DNA of 40,224 bases from a virus, in the IMG/VR virus record IMGVR_UViG_3300032770_001053, positions 1 through 40,224 of that record. One strand, given 5' to 3'. Position numbers and translations under genes: made by a program. Of this stretch, positions 7,865 through 15,778 are shown piece by piece. Each line of letters opens with the position of its first letter. Positions within the stretch are counted from its first letter, which is position 1. The notes under the pieces were generated by a model, which searched no databases, was not told the DNA's origin, and worked only from the letters and a program-made list of their open reading frames with translations.

Positions 7865-8229
7865 ATAAACAGTTCTATGCCTTGACGAAGCGCCAGGCGG
7901 CCGCGTTCCGGGAACGCTTCGGCGGAGTGCTCGACCTGAAGCGCGAGTACAAGGCGGCGGTGGCGTACATCGAAAATGTGCACGTCGGGCGGCCGTACAA
8001 GAACTTCGGCAGGTTCTTCTGGAACTGGTGCAGGCGGGCGGAGGACGCGGCGCTGCGCCCGGAGCGGCGGGTGCGGGCGGAGCGGCGGGTGCAGGCGGCG
8101 GAGATGGCGGCCACGGCGCCGGCGGAGGTGACGTTCACGCGTGAGCAGCTCACCCAGATGCTGGACGACGAGCTGGCGTCGATCCGGGAATTCGCGCGCA
8201 TCGAGCTGGAGCGGATCAAAAATGCTTGA
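7861..8229 (+). CDS. Hypothetical basic helical protein
   Basis: A 122-residue protein starting at ATG 7861 (ATGA overlap). The first 70 residues are basic and aromatic (RQAAAFRERFGG, NFGRFFWNWCRRAED); the middle is Arg/Ala-rich with a near repeat (PERRVRAERRVQ), and the end is an acidic coiled coil (DDELASIREFARIELERIKN). No named family recognised. Overlaps the next gene by 8 bases. Confidence 0.7.
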   Translation: MNKQFYALTKRQAAAFRERFGGVLDLKREYKAAVAYIENVHVGRPYKNFGRFFWNWCRRAEDAALRPERRVRAERRVQAAEMAATAPAEVTFTREQLTQMLDDELASIREFARIELERIKNA

Positions 8230-8569
8230 GCTGGTGCGCGTGATCGGCCATTATGCCTTCGGAATGAGTGCCGGGAAGGCCAAAACGAGGCGTTATGTGA
8301 ACCAACAGGGGCGCGGCCGCGAGATCGCGGCCGCCCGCTCCATGCGACAGGGAAAGCAGCATTCGCAATTTGTGCTGACGGCGCAGGATTCACTGAGTAC
8401 AACGCAAAAGGAAACCCTGGAGATGTTGACGGCGCGGGTGGACCAGGTACGGCCGCGGCCGGGGCTGGTCGCGCGGCGGCTGATGGCGCTGGATGCATGG
8501 CGGGCGCTGCGCGGCCTGGCGGAGTGGACGCCGGAGATGGTGGCGGCGGTGGAGGGAGTGATCCAGTGA
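8222..8569 (+). CDS. Hypothetical protein
   Basis: A 115-residue protein from ATG 8222, inside the end of the previous gene. The N-terminal part is basic (GKAKTRRYVNQQGRGREIAA), the C-terminal part helical (LVARRLMALDAWRALRGLAE). No signal peptide, TM segment or catalytic motif seen. Its stop overlaps the GTG start of the exported protein (GTGA), with a GGAGGGAG ribosome site for that gene inside its own end. Confidence 0.65.
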   Translation: MLELVRVIGHYAFGMSAGKAKTRRYVNQQGRGREIAAARSMRQGKQHSQFVLTAQDSLSTTQKETLEMLTARVDQVRPRPGLVARRLMALDAWRALRGLAEWTPEMVAAVEGVIQ

Positions 8570-9498
8570 AGCGGCTCGCGTTGCTCGCGGTGATGGGTTG
8601 TGGGTTGTGGGCGGTGGGTGCTTCCGCGCAGGCCATCGTAACCGACACGATCACTTACACGGGCGGCGGAGCGGCCAGCGGGACAATGCAGATTGCGGGC
8701 GCGGCCGGCTCCGTTACTGCGCCGATTTATAACGGCACCTTCTTCGTGTCTTTGGCGGTTGGTACTTACACGGTGAACTACTCACTGGCGAACGGAAGTC
8801 AGTGGACCGAGAGCTGGAATGTTTATCTGAGTGCCACGCCCTTGAATCGCACAAACGTCATCGTTCAGAGTTCGAGTACTCCGGCGAGCAGCTTGACTCT
8901 GGGCGGCGACGTTACGGGACCGATTGGGTCAAACTCACTCACGGCGCCGGAGTTTGCGCGGGTGTTGAGTGTCCAGGTTCCGGCGATGGATGCGGTTTGT
9001 GCTCTCGGCGGAGATAGTTCGATTTCCGGACTGACTTGCGACAACAGTGGCAACGCGACTTCGGCTACTCCGTTCACGACGACGGCGGCGATCGCGGCCG
9101 GATGGTGTGCGGCGGGACGCACGCTACGCATTGTGGCGCAGTTTGCGTACTGGTCATCGGCGAGCCCGAGCGCGTTCGATGGGATCGATTTGTACGCGGG
9201 GTCGACGCCGCTGAATATGTGGCGCGCGGGAGCGGGTCCGGCGGCGAGTCAGAGCGATATCGGATTCCCCGTCGAGTGGGACTTCGAGTGCGCCTCGACG
9301 ACGGCGGCGATGGTGAGTACGAAAGTCTTCGGACCGGGCGGCGTGGCGGCCGCGAATTACGTGAATACGGTCGCGCAGCCGGTGACGGTGGGGACCGGGC
9401 AGCTCACGCTGGAGATCGAGGTGTTCTTTTCGTCGGCGACGGCGGGAAATGCGATCCGGTTGATGAGCTTGAAGGTGGTAGAGGAGGGCACGGTTTGA
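8566..9498 (+). CDS. Sec-exported beta-rich protein, unknown
   Basis: A 310-residue protein starting at GTG 8566. Residues 1-21 are a clear signal peptide (KR, LALLAVMGCGLWAVGASA) with a likely cut A21|Q22. The mature protein is Ser/Thr/Gly-rich, beta-sheet in character, and its C-terminal 150 residues (from about PAMDAVCALGG) look like a jelly-roll phage tail/head fibre domain. A short motif LGGDVTGPIG is typical of fibre proteins. The signal peptide is encoded by four NNNTGGG heptamers. A phage protein with a Sec signal is odd: it may act in the periplasm, or on the cell surface as a superinfection or adhesion factor. Function not known. Confidence 0.8.
   Translation: MKRLALLAVMGCGLWAVGASAQAIVTDTITYTGGGAASGTMQIAGAAGSVTAPIYNGTFFVSLAVGTYTVNYSLANGSQWTESWNVYLSATPLNRTNVIVQSSSTPASSLTLGGDVTGPIGSNSLTAPEFARVLSVQVPAMDAVCALGGDSSISGLTCDNSGNATSATPFTTTAAIAAGWCAAGRTLRIVAQFAYWSSASPSAFDGIDLYAGSTPLNMWRAGAGPAASQSDIGFPVEWDFECASTTAAMVSTKVFGPGGVAAANYVNTVAQPVTVGTGQLTLEIEVFFSSATAGNAIRLMSLKVVEEGTV
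8591..8620 (+). repeat. NNNTGGG heptamer repeat cluster, four units
   Basis: Units TGATGGG, TTGTGGG, TTGTGGG, CGGTGGG at 8591-8618. Four GGG runs separated by four bases fit a G-quadruplex pattern. The repeat encodes the hydrophobic core of the signal peptide of the 8566 gene. Confidence 0.8.
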
Positions 9499-9803
9499 AC
9501 GGTTTGACGGGGGACTGGACGTGGCTGATCAAGGCGCTGGATTTGGGTCTCTCGGCGCTACTGATCCTGTTGATTTACCGGCTGACGGATAAGTGGGCCG
9601 GGCGCTTCCTGGAAGCGCAGACGAAGCAAGCGGAGGCGATGGGGGATCTGGCCGCGGCAGTGCGCAGCTCGATCGGGGATCAGCGCGAGATTCTGCTGGC
9701 GGTGCGGGTGTTGGCGACGAAGCAAGACGAGACACGCATGTGGATTCAGGAGCTAGCACAGGGCGCGGCACAGGGCAAGCTATTCGGGGGCGCAACGTCG
9801 TGA
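9495..9803 (+). CDS. Single-TM, coiled-coil protein (Mu gp25/DUF2730-like)
   Basis: A 102-residue protein from TTG 9495 (TTGA overlap; GGAGGG at 9483-9488, six bases upstream). Residues about 8-30 form a transmembrane helix (WLIKALDLGLSALLILLIY). The rest is a charged coiled coil (FLEAQTKQAEAMGDLAAAV). This layout and its position two genes before the two-TM pair and small terminase fit the DUF2730 protein of Mu-like phages, though it could also be an i-spanin-like protein. Position is firm, function inferred. Confidence 0.72.
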   Translation: MNGLTGDWTWLIKALDLGLSALLILLIYRLTDKWAGRFLEAQTKQAEAMGDLAAAVRSSIGDQREILLAVRVLATKQDETRMWIQELAQGAAQGKLFGGATS

Positions 9804-10141
9804 TGAACGAAGTGGAAGCGGCTCGCCACGCTACGGAGCGGGGCATGATCTTACGGACGCTGATGCAGGATTACGCGTCCGAAATGACTTCGGTGCGCAG
9901 CCTGGGCCTGGCGATGGACGCGATGGCGTATCCGCTGAGTCCTGAGGCGCTGGAGTTTCACTTGGTGTACTTGAGCCAGCAGGGCTACGTACAGATCTGG
10001 CGGGCGCGGGAGATGCCGGGGTACCGCATGGACCGGCCGGCGCGGGTGAGTCCATCGGCGGTGCTATTCGCGAAGCTGCTGGCGAAGGGCGTGCAGCTCG
10101 TGGACGGCAAAGTGGCGGCTGATCCGCAGGTGGCTTTCTAA
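9803..10141 (+). CDS. Winged-helix phage protein (Mu gp26/VpaChn25_0724-like)
   Basis: A 112-residue protein. The start could be ATG 9803 or GTG 9800 (both overlap the previous stop). Residues about 8-75 read as a winged helix: RGMILRTLMQDYASEMTSV, LSPEALEFHLVYLSQQGYVQ, and a wing REMPGYR, then a final helix. In Mu-like phages this family sits between DUF2730 and the terminase small subunit, exactly as here. Its biological role is not established. Confidence 0.72.
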   Translation: MNEVEAARHATERGMILRTLMQDYASEMTSVRSLGLAMDAMAYPLSPEALEFHLVYLSQQGYVQIWRAREMPGYRMDRPARVSPSAVLFAKLLAKGVQLVDGKVAADPQVAF

Positions 10142-10332
10142 TGTTCCGCGATCTGGCATACGCACTTACGGTGGCACGGATGATCGGCATAGTTGCGCCG
10201 TTCGGCGCCGTGGTTTGCTGCTTTCTGGCGATACTGCTGGCGATGCATGGCCGGCGCGGATGGGCGTGGTTTATGGCCGCGATGTCGCTGGGGCTGTGCG
10301 CGCTGGGCGCGTGGCTTACGGGGCGATTCTGA
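10141..10332 (+). CDS. Two-TM small membrane protein, holin candidate 1
   Basis: A 63-residue protein starting at ATG 10141 (TAATG overlap). Two transmembrane helices (about 12-35 and 43-60) flank a basic loop (MHGRRG). A CC pair sits in helix 1 (GAVVCCFLAILLAM). It resembles its downstream neighbour in layout and motifs, suggesting tandem duplication. The place before the terminase genes is where Mu keeps its lysis region. Holin activity is an inference from size, topology and context. Confidence 0.65.
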   Translation: MFRDLAYALTVARMIGIVAPFGAVVCCFLAILLAMHGRRGWAWFMAAMSLGLCALGAWLTGRF

Positions 10333-10532
10333 TGCTGCACGATTGGCTGTCGAACCCGTACGTGCTGGCGATCGTAGTGGGGGCGGGGGCGCCGCTCGCG
10401 GGGCTGGGGTGCTGCGCGCTCGCGGTCTTGTTTGCGGCGCGGCGCCGGCACCGGGAGGCATGGCTGTCCCTGGGCGCCGCGATGACCCTGCTACTGGCCG
10501 GCTTTTGGTTTGTGGGGAGGGTGCTCGGGTAG
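10332..10532 (+). CDS. Two-TM small membrane protein, holin/antiholin candidate 2
   Basis: A 66-residue protein from ATG 10332 (TGATG overlap). Helix 1 (about 11-33, VLAIVVGAGAPLAGLGCCAL) and helix 2 (about 44-62, LSLGAAMTLLLAGFWF) flank a basic loop RRRHRE. It shares with the 10141 product the AP...CC pattern, the Arg-rich loop and the GxW/GRxxG end. A pair of similar two-TM proteins is common for holin plus antiholin. Function inferred. Confidence 0.65.
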   Translation: MLHDWLSNPYVLAIVVGAGAPLAGLGCCALAVLFAARRRHREAWLSLGAAMTLLLAGFWFVGRVLG

Positions 10533-11042
10533 ATGCCACGCGTGGCTATCATTTCGCCGGAAGCGGAGCGCGTGATGCGCGCCGAGTTTCCGAAGCGGAC
10601 GCCGGTATCCATTATTGTGCGCCTGGTGGCGGCGGCCACGGGCGAGGCGATGGCGGCGCGCACGGTAGCGCGGCGCAGAGCGGAATGGGCGGCGGAGCAG
10701 TCGCGCCTGGCGGCGACGCGGGAGCAGATGAGCGCGCTGGTGGCCGCGATGAAAGAGAACGATCTGACCGCGGAGGAGATGCTGAAGGCGCTGGCATTTC
10801 AGGCGCTCCTGGAGCGGCCGGGCGAGATGGGCGCGGATCCAGTAGCGCTGCAGGAACTGCGGATTAAAGAGAAGGCCGTCGACCTGAAGGCGCGGCAGAT
10901 CGCGGTGGAAGAGCAAAAGCTGAGTCTGCTGCTGGAGCGCGAGCGGCGGCTGAAAGAGGCGGCGAAGGATGCCGAGAGCGGATCGCTTTCGCCAGATGAA
11001 GCGCTGCGGAAGATTCGAGAAATTTACGGGCTGGGGGAATAA
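10533..11042 (+). CDS. Terminase small subunit (DUF3486/Mu gp27-like)
   Basis: A 169-residue, almost fully helical protein. The N-terminus has a helix-turn-helix-like stretch (PVSIIVRLVAAATGEAMAARTV) and a second helical part rich in Glu/Arg (LRIKEKAVDLKARQIAVEEQ). The end LSPDEALRKIREIYGL is typical of Mu gp27 proteins. It lies two genes upstream of the large terminase. It should recognise phage DNA and load the large subunit. ATG 10533 directly follows the previous TAG with a GGGGAGG site upstream. Confidence 0.78.
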   Translation: MPRVAIISPEAERVMRAEFPKRTPVSIIVRLVAAATGEAMAARTVARRRAEWAAEQSRLAATREQMSALVAAMKENDLTAEEMLKALAFQALLERPGEMGADPVALQELRIKEKAVDLKARQIAVEEQKLSLLLERERRLKEAAKDAESGSLSPDEALRKIREIYGLGE

Positions 11043-11447
11043 ATGGAATACAAATGTCCGAATTGCGACGGTAAGGTTAGCACGGTAGGGTTCGCTTCGC
11101 GGCAGGTGTACTGGCCTACACCGAATGGCGCAGCTTTTCGTATTCCGGCGATCGACACCGATGAGATGGCCAGGTGCGTGGCTTGCGGCGCGGCGCTTCC
11201 CTGGACCGTGGGCGACATCCTGGCAGGCACACGCCTGCCTGTAATAGCAGGCTCGCCGCGCACCGAAGAGGTGCTCCTGCGGGTGCAGGAATACGCTCAC
11301 GACCTGAATGACGAGCTGATGATCCTGGTGAATGCGGAGCCGGGCGACGGCGAATACCAGCAGGCGGCGCGCCGCGCGGCCGAGCTGGTGCGGCTGCTGC
11401 AGGCCGTGGCGACGGAAGAGGCGAAGGAGTTGGGCAAAGCGGCGTAG
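11043..11447 (+). CDS. Zinc-ribbon protein between terminase subunits
   Basis: A 134-residue protein. Two CxxC knuckles, CPNCDGK (about 5-11) and CVACGAA (about 45-51), form a zinc ribbon. The C-terminal half (about 68-134) is a long helical hairpin (EEVLLRVQEYAHDLNDELM...). A zinc-binding protein in this spot could assist packaging or regulate. Starts right after the previous TAA. No named family recognised. Confidence 0.75.
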   Translation: MEYKCPNCDGKVSTVGFASRQVYWPTPNGAAFRIPAIDTDEMARCVACGAALPWTVGDILAGTRLPVIAGSPRTEEVLLRVQEYAHDLNDELMILVNAEPGDGEYQQAARRAAELVRLLQAVATEEAKELGKAA

Positions 11448-12845
11448 ATGGCGGCGCGAGTCAAACCCGTAGTGCCGCTGCTCGACTGGCAGCGGACTTG
11501 GATCGAGGATGAGTCGCGATTCAAGATCATCGCCGCGACTACGCAGGGCGGTAAGTCGTTTGCGACGTCGCTTGACTGGTCGCTGGCGCGGATGAAAAAG
11601 GAATCGGCGCCACTGGGGATCATGCTGAGCGCGAGCGAGCGCCAGTCGGGCGAGCTGATGGAAAAGGTCCGGATGCACACCGAGGCGTGGGGCGTGGCGA
11701 TCGACTCAAAAATGGAGAGCTTCGAAGGCGTGGAAGTCATGCAGCACGTCGCGCGGTTTCCGAACGGGAAGCGGCTGATCGCGCTGCCGGCGAATCCGGC
11801 GACGGCGCGCGGCTACTCGGGCGATGTCTTCCTGGACGAGTTCGCGCTGCACAAGGATGCGCGGGCGATCTGGGCGGCGCTGTTCGGCCGTATCACGCGC
11901 GGCTTCCGCCTGGCGGTGGCATCCACGATCCACGGGACGCAGAACAAGTTCTTCGAGCTGCTGAAGCTGGTGGGGCTGCACACGGGCGTCCGGCCGGGGA
12001 AGCAGCCAGTGCGGGCGAACGGCTGGAGCGGGCACTGGGTCGACATCTACATGTGCCGGGAGCAGGGGCTGAAGGTGGATATCGAAACCCTGCGCGCGGC
12101 GCTGGCGGATGAAGACGTTTTCCAGGAAGAGTACTGCAATGTGCCGATCGATTCCGCGCTGGACTTTATCCCGCTCAATCTGGTGATGGCATGCGAAAGC
12201 GAAGAGGCGGTGAGTGGATTCGATTTCAAGCCCAGAGCGGGGCTGTTTGCCGGCTGGGATATCGCGCGCAAGCGGGATCTGAGCGTGATCTGGATTCTGG
12301 AGCAGCGCGGGAATGTGCTGGTGACGGTGGGCGTGGTGAAGATGCCGCGGACGCGATTCGCGGAGCAGCGCGAGATGGGCGAGCGGATCGCGGCGTGCGT
12401 GGAGCGGATGGCGATCGACACGACGGGGATCGGCGCGCAGCTCGGCGAAGAGCTGGCGGATAAATTCCCGGAGAAGATCGAGCAGGTGAATTTTGCGGGG
12501 ACGTTCGAGTCGGGGAAAGACGATCGCGGCAAGCCGGTGAACGTGCGCATCAAAGAGCACCTGGCGGTTTCGATGAAGACGGCGATGGAGAACCAGGCCG
12601 TGTTGCTGCCGGACGACGAAAACGCCGTCGCGACGCGCCGGGCGTTCCAGAGCGTGAAGCGGATCGTGACACCCACGGGCATGCGGTTCGACAGCGCGCG
12701 TACGGATGCGGGGCACGCGGATGAGTTCTGGGCGGTAGCGCTAGCGCGCGCGGCTTCGGAGAGCGGGGCGAGTTACGTGCCGGCGGCGAGCGTGGGTCTG
12801 GTCGGGAAGCCGGTGATGGCTGGGGCATTCGGGAGGGTATTTTGA
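11448..12845 (+). CDS. Terminase large subunit (Mu gp28-like)
   Basis: A 465-residue packaging motor and nuclease. Walker A TTQGGKS is at about 31-37 (K36). Walker B DVFLDEF is at about 126-132 (D130, E131). The coupling motif is near STIHGTQN (about 159-166). The RNase H-like nuclease domain begins at AGWDIARKRDLSV (D271), with a second acidic site MAIDTTGIG (D324) and a third near DAGHADEFW (about 423-431). Length and motif order fit the Mu gp28/terminase family. In Mu-like phages it packages from inside the integrated genome by headful. Its stop overlaps the TTG start of a mini-gene. Confidence 0.94.
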   Translation: MAARVKPVVPLLDWQRTWIEDESRFKIIAATTQGGKSFATSLDWSLARMKKESAPLGIMLSASERQSGELMEKVRMHTEAWGVAIDSKMESFEGVEVMQHVARFPNGKRLIALPANPATARGYSGDVFLDEFALHKDARAIWAALFGRITRGFRLAVASTIHGTQNKFFELLKLVGLHTGVRPGKQPVRANGWSGHWVDIYMCREQGLKVDIETLRAALADEDVFQEEYCNVPIDSALDFIPLNLVMACESEEAVSGFDFKPRAGLFAGWDIARKRDLSVIWILEQRGNVLVTVGVVKMPRTRFAEQREMGERIAACVERMAIDTTGIGAQLGEELADKFPEKIEQVNFAGTFESGKDDRGKPVNVRIKEHLAVSMKTAMENQAVLLPDDENAVATRRAFQSVKRIVTPTGMRFDSARTDAGHADEFWAVALARAASESGASYVPAASVGLVGKPVMAGAFGRVF

Positions 12846-12952
12846 AGCGGGTGGTGGGTGTTGGGGCTTGGGTGATGGCTTGGCTCACCTACATTGCGGT
12901 TTGGTCGATCGCGGGGAAAGTGCTGGTTCACGCGGGGTGGCTGAAGTGGTGA
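12842..12952 (+). CDS. 36-residue hydrophobic mini-protein
   Basis: A TTG start at 12842 (TTGA overlap with the terminase, GGGAGGG site at 12831-12837) opens a 36-residue reading frame: KRVVGVGAWVMAWLTYIAVW then SIAGKVLVHAGWLKW. It is one long hydrophobic helix, like a small membrane peptide. Its 3' end overlaps the next GTG start (GTGA). The first 35 bases match the mini-ORF at 35775 (32 of 35 identical). Its short length and repeat origin mean it may be only a coupling bridge, but coupling and ribosome site argue for translation. Confidence 0.6.
   Translation: MKRVVGVGAWVMAWLTYIAVWSIAGKVLVHAGWLKW
12849..12879 (+). repeat. NNNTGGG heptamer repeat cluster
   Basis: Units TGGTGGG, TGTTGGG, GCTTGGG, TGATGGC at 12852-12879, preceded by GGG at 12849. 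Four G-runs within 24 bases fit a G-quadruplex pattern. It forms the 5' end of the 36-residue mini-gene. Confidence 0.8.
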
Positions 12953-13332
12953 ATCAGTACCTGGTCTACTCACAGTCGCGCGGCGAGCTGCAGGCGGGCG
13001 GCGTGGCTGGATGGTTCAGCCGCGGATACAGCGGGCACGGCGCGGGGATGAATAACCCCAAGGCGCAGGCGCTCTCCGATGTGGGGCCGATTCCGCAGGG
13101 ATGGTACACCATCGACGCGCCGATCGATCCGCCGTCGCACCTGGGGCCTTGTGCGATGCCTCTGATTCCGGACGCGATGAATGAGATGTTCGGGCGCAGC
13201 GGATTTTACATCCACGGCGACAACGCAGAGATGAACCACTCGGCGAGCGATGGGTGCATCATTCTGCCGCGGCCGGCGCGGGAGATGATCGCGGCGCGGG
13301 GGCCCGGGTTGCGGCTGCCGGTGACGAAGTAA
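12949..13332 (+). CDS. L,D-transpeptidase-like enzyme (DUF2778/Tlde1-like), candidate endolysin
   Basis: A 127-residue protein from GTG 12949 (GTGA overlap). It contains the signature of the YkuD/Tlde1-type fold: GFYIHGDNAEM (H89) followed by SASDGCIIL with catalytic Cys103 and a downstream Arg. Upstream, the run GHGAGMNNP, VGPIPQGWYTI fits DUF2778 proteins. This enzyme class acts on the peptidoglycan tetrapeptide stem; family members work as cross-linking enzymes or as toxins with carboxypeptidase or exchange activity. No signal peptide is seen. Placed between terminase and portal, it may be the endolysin of this phage. That role is inferred. Confidence 0.8.
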   Translation: MNQYLVYSQSRGELQAGGVAGWFSRGYSGHGAGMNNPKAQALSDVGPIPQGWYTIDAPIDPPSHLGPCAMPLIPDAMNEMFGRSGFYIHGDNAEMNHSASDGCIILPRPAREMIAARGPGLRLPVTK

Positions 13333-15575
13333 TGGCGCAGATCGAGACATTAGGCGGGCTGGGCGGGCTGCCGGAGCTGAGCGGAGCGAGCGCGCAGCTT
13401 GGCGGCGTCGGGACTCCGGCGCCGGCGGTGAACGGCGAGCTGGGCGCGACCGGCACGCCGATCTTCTCGGGCTTCCTGCGGGAATTAGGAGAATATAACC
13501 CTAATTTCTCGGCTGGTCCGTTTTCGGCTTTTTTGCTGTACGAGCAGATGCGGCGATCGGACGGCCAGGTGGCGGCGGTGCTGGATGCGTGCAAGCTGCC
13601 GATCCTGGGGGCGGAATGGACGATTGTGCCTCCGGAGGATGCGACGGACGCGGAGAAAGAGGCGGCCGAGTTTATCGAAGAGCAGCTCTTCGTGCGCTGC
13701 CGGTTTAAGCAGGCGCTGCGCAACGCGATGCTGATGCTGGATTTTGGCTGCGCGGTGCATGAAGACGTGTACGTGATGGATGGCGGCAAGGTCTGCCTGG
13801 CGGAGATGGCGCCGCGGCTGCCGCTGACGTTTTATCGCTGGATCACGGATGCCGAGTCGGACAAGCTGCAGGGTCTGGATCAGCTCGGGTACCGCGGCGG
13901 GAATTACGTCCACTGCACAATCCCGCTGAATAAGATGGCGCTGTTCACCTTCCAGATGGAAGGGCGCAACTACGCGGGCCGGGCGCTTACGCGCGCGATG
14001 TATCAGCACTGGTACATGAAGCAGGCGCTGTACACGATCGATGCGATCGCACTGGAGCGCAATGGGCTGGGCGTGCCGGTAGTGACGATGGGCGAGAAAG
14101 CCAAATTGGAAGACAAAAATGCGGCGCTGGCCTGGGTGACGTCGCTGGTGGCGCATGAAAAAGCAGGGATGGTGCTGCCTCCGGGATGGACCTTCAAGCT
14201 GGAGGGGATCACTGGCCAGGTGCGCGACTGCGAGAAGTCCATAACGCACCACAACATGATGATCGCGATGGTGGCGCTGGCGCAGTTTATCGTGATGGGG
14301 CAGTCGGGACGGTCGAGCGGGAATCGATCGCTCGGCGAGACCATGTCCGATTTCTTCTTTCTGGGGCAGCAGGCGACGGCGGACTACATCGGCGAGGTCT
14401 GGTCGAACACTACGATCAAGCGGCTGATGGAGTTTAATTTCGGGCCGGGTGTGCGGCCGCCGACGCTGGAGCCGCAGGATCTACTGGCTTCAAAGATCGA
14501 GACGCTGGGGACGGTGCTGGCGGGTCTGGCGGGCAAGCAGGCGCTGATCACGCCGGACGCGGATCTGGAGGCGTGGCTGAGAAAGAAGCTGGGAGCGCCG
14601 GAGGCTTTGCCGGACGTGGGCGGCGACGATCCGGAGGATGCGGGCGCGACGCAACAACAACAGAACACTCAACAGCGGCCGCAAAAGTACCAGCCAGTCG
14701 GCCCAGGCGAGCAGTTCGGGCGCGGCAAGCCGGTGCAGGAAGCCGGCGCCGCGCCCGCGGGGGGCAGGAAGGTGGCGGGGAGCGCGGTCGCGCGGCGAGC
14801 GCCGAAGACGGCGCGGCAGGCGCAAGCGGAGCAGCACCTGGCGCTCGATGAAATCGTTTCAGGTTTGGACAAGGGGCGAGACGACGCAGCAGCGGCCTTG
14901 CGGGCGGCGCGGCCGAGGGTACAGGCCGAAGTCGTACATAAGCTGGTGGACTCGAATGCGGCGAGCGCACATCGAGTCACGGTCGCGCCGGATGAGAAGC
15001 TGCGGGCGGAGATGCGCAAGGTTCTAGGGGGCGTGCACGAATTCGGGCGCGGGCAGGTGGAGCGGGAACGCGCGCGGCAGTTATCGGGCAAGCCGCCGGG
15101 GGACGCCGCAACGGTGCGTATGTCGGACCGGAGCGGCGATCCTCTCGGTTTGTATGCGGACGGGGTGGTGAGCGAGTTCACAAACAACGTCCAGCAGCGG
15201 GCCACAAATGTCGCGCTCGACTACTTGAAGAAGCCGGGCGACATGACCAAGGGCGAGATCATCCAGGCGATCGGCGATGATCTGGACGACCAGAGCGACG
15301 GCTGGATCGACAACCTGGCGAGCGAGGGCTCGAACGAAGCATTTGCGCAGGGGCGCGAGGCCGGCTACCAGCAGTACAAGGATGAGATCGCTTCGGTGGT
15401 TTATTCCGCGCTGCTGGATATCAACACCTGCGGCCAGTGCGCGGATGCGGACGGGCAAGAGGGCGACACGCCGGGCGATATTCCCGACGTGCCGAATCCG
15501 GATTGCGATGGCGGAGACAAGTGCCGGTGCGTGCATGTGTACGTGTTCGGCGACGAAGGAAAGGCGGCAGCGTGA
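13332..15575 (+). CDS. Portal protein fused to Mu F-type head morphogenesis protein
   Basis: A 747-residue protein starting at ATG 13332 (TAATG overlap). Residues about 45-430 match the Mu gp29/DUF935 portal: FLLYEQMRRSDGQVAAVLDA near the start and an all-helical core with GQSGRSSGNRSLGE. A Gln-rich and Ala/Arg-rich linker (about 435-510) follows. The C-terminal 240 residues match the Mu gpF/SPP1 gp7 minor head family, ending in the Cys cluster CGQC...CDGGDKCRC (C700, C703, C725, C731, C733). In Mu these are two genes; here they form one reading frame without a stop. It builds the packaging vertex. Confidence 0.9.
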   Translation: MAQIETLGGLGGLPELSGASAQLGGVGTPAPAVNGELGATGTPIFSGFLRELGEYNPNFSAGPFSAFLLYEQMRRSDGQVAAVLDACKLPILGAEWTIVPPEDATDAEKEAAEFIEEQLFVRCRFKQALRNAMLMLDFGCAVHEDVYVMDGGKVCLAEMAPRLPLTFYRWITDAESDKLQGLDQLGYRGGNYVHCTIPLNKMALFTFQMEGRNYAGRALTRAMYQHWYMKQALYTIDAIALERNGLGVPVVTMGEKAKLEDKNAALAWVTSLVAHEKAGMVLPPGWTFKLEGITGQVRDCEKSITHHNMMIAMVALAQFIVMGQSGRSSGNRSLGETMSDFFFLGQQATADYIGEVWSNTTIKRLMEFNFGPGVRPPTLEPQDLLASKIETLGTVLAGLAGKQALITPDADLEAWLRKKLGAPEALPDVGGDDPEDAGATQQQQNTQQRPQKYQPVGPGEQFGRGKPVQEAGAAPAGGRKVAGSAVARRAPKTARQAQAEQHLALDEIVSGLDKGRDDAAAALRAARPRVQAEVVHKLVDSNAASAHRVTVAPDEKLRAEMRKVLGGVHEFGRGQVERERARQLSGKPPGDAATVRMSDRSGDPLGLYADGVVSEFTNNVQQRATNVALDYLKKPGDMTKGEIIQAIGDDLDDQSDGWIDNLASEGSNEAFAQGREAGYQQYKDEIASVVYSALLDINTCGQCADADGQEGDTPGDIPDVPNPDCDGGDKCRCVHVYVFGDEGKAAA

Positions 15576-15778
15576 GCGACGAAACGCAAGAGACAACTGA
15601 GAAGGTGAGCGCGGCGGAAGCGAAGATCCGGGCGCGGATCGCGGAGGCTGTGGCGGCCGAGCGCGAGCGCATCGCGCAGTTCGTGGAGAGCTGGACGCCG
15701 GGCGCGCGGAACTCGCTGCGCGGCGGCCATCCGGGAGTGCCGCGGGCGATTGCGGGTGACATCCGGAGGACGGCGTGA
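15572..15778 (+). CDS. Small coiled-coil protein
   Basis: A 68-residue protein from GTG 15572 (GTGA overlap). Residues about 10-45 form a highly charged coiled coil (AEAKIRARIAEAVAAERERI), ending with a basic tail. Possibly a structural helper or internal head protein. No family recognised. Confidence 0.7.
   Translation: MSDETQETTEKVSAAEAKIRARIAEAVAAERERIAQFVESWTPGARNSLRGGHPGVPRAIAGDIRRTA

Noticed and set aside
10491-11678. Long open frame of 395 codons on the minus strand
   Set aside because: It lies antisense to the well-supported small terminase, Zn-ribbon and large terminase genes; GC-rich coding DNA often leaves such shadow frames, and the translation is Arg/His/Leu-rich without motifs.
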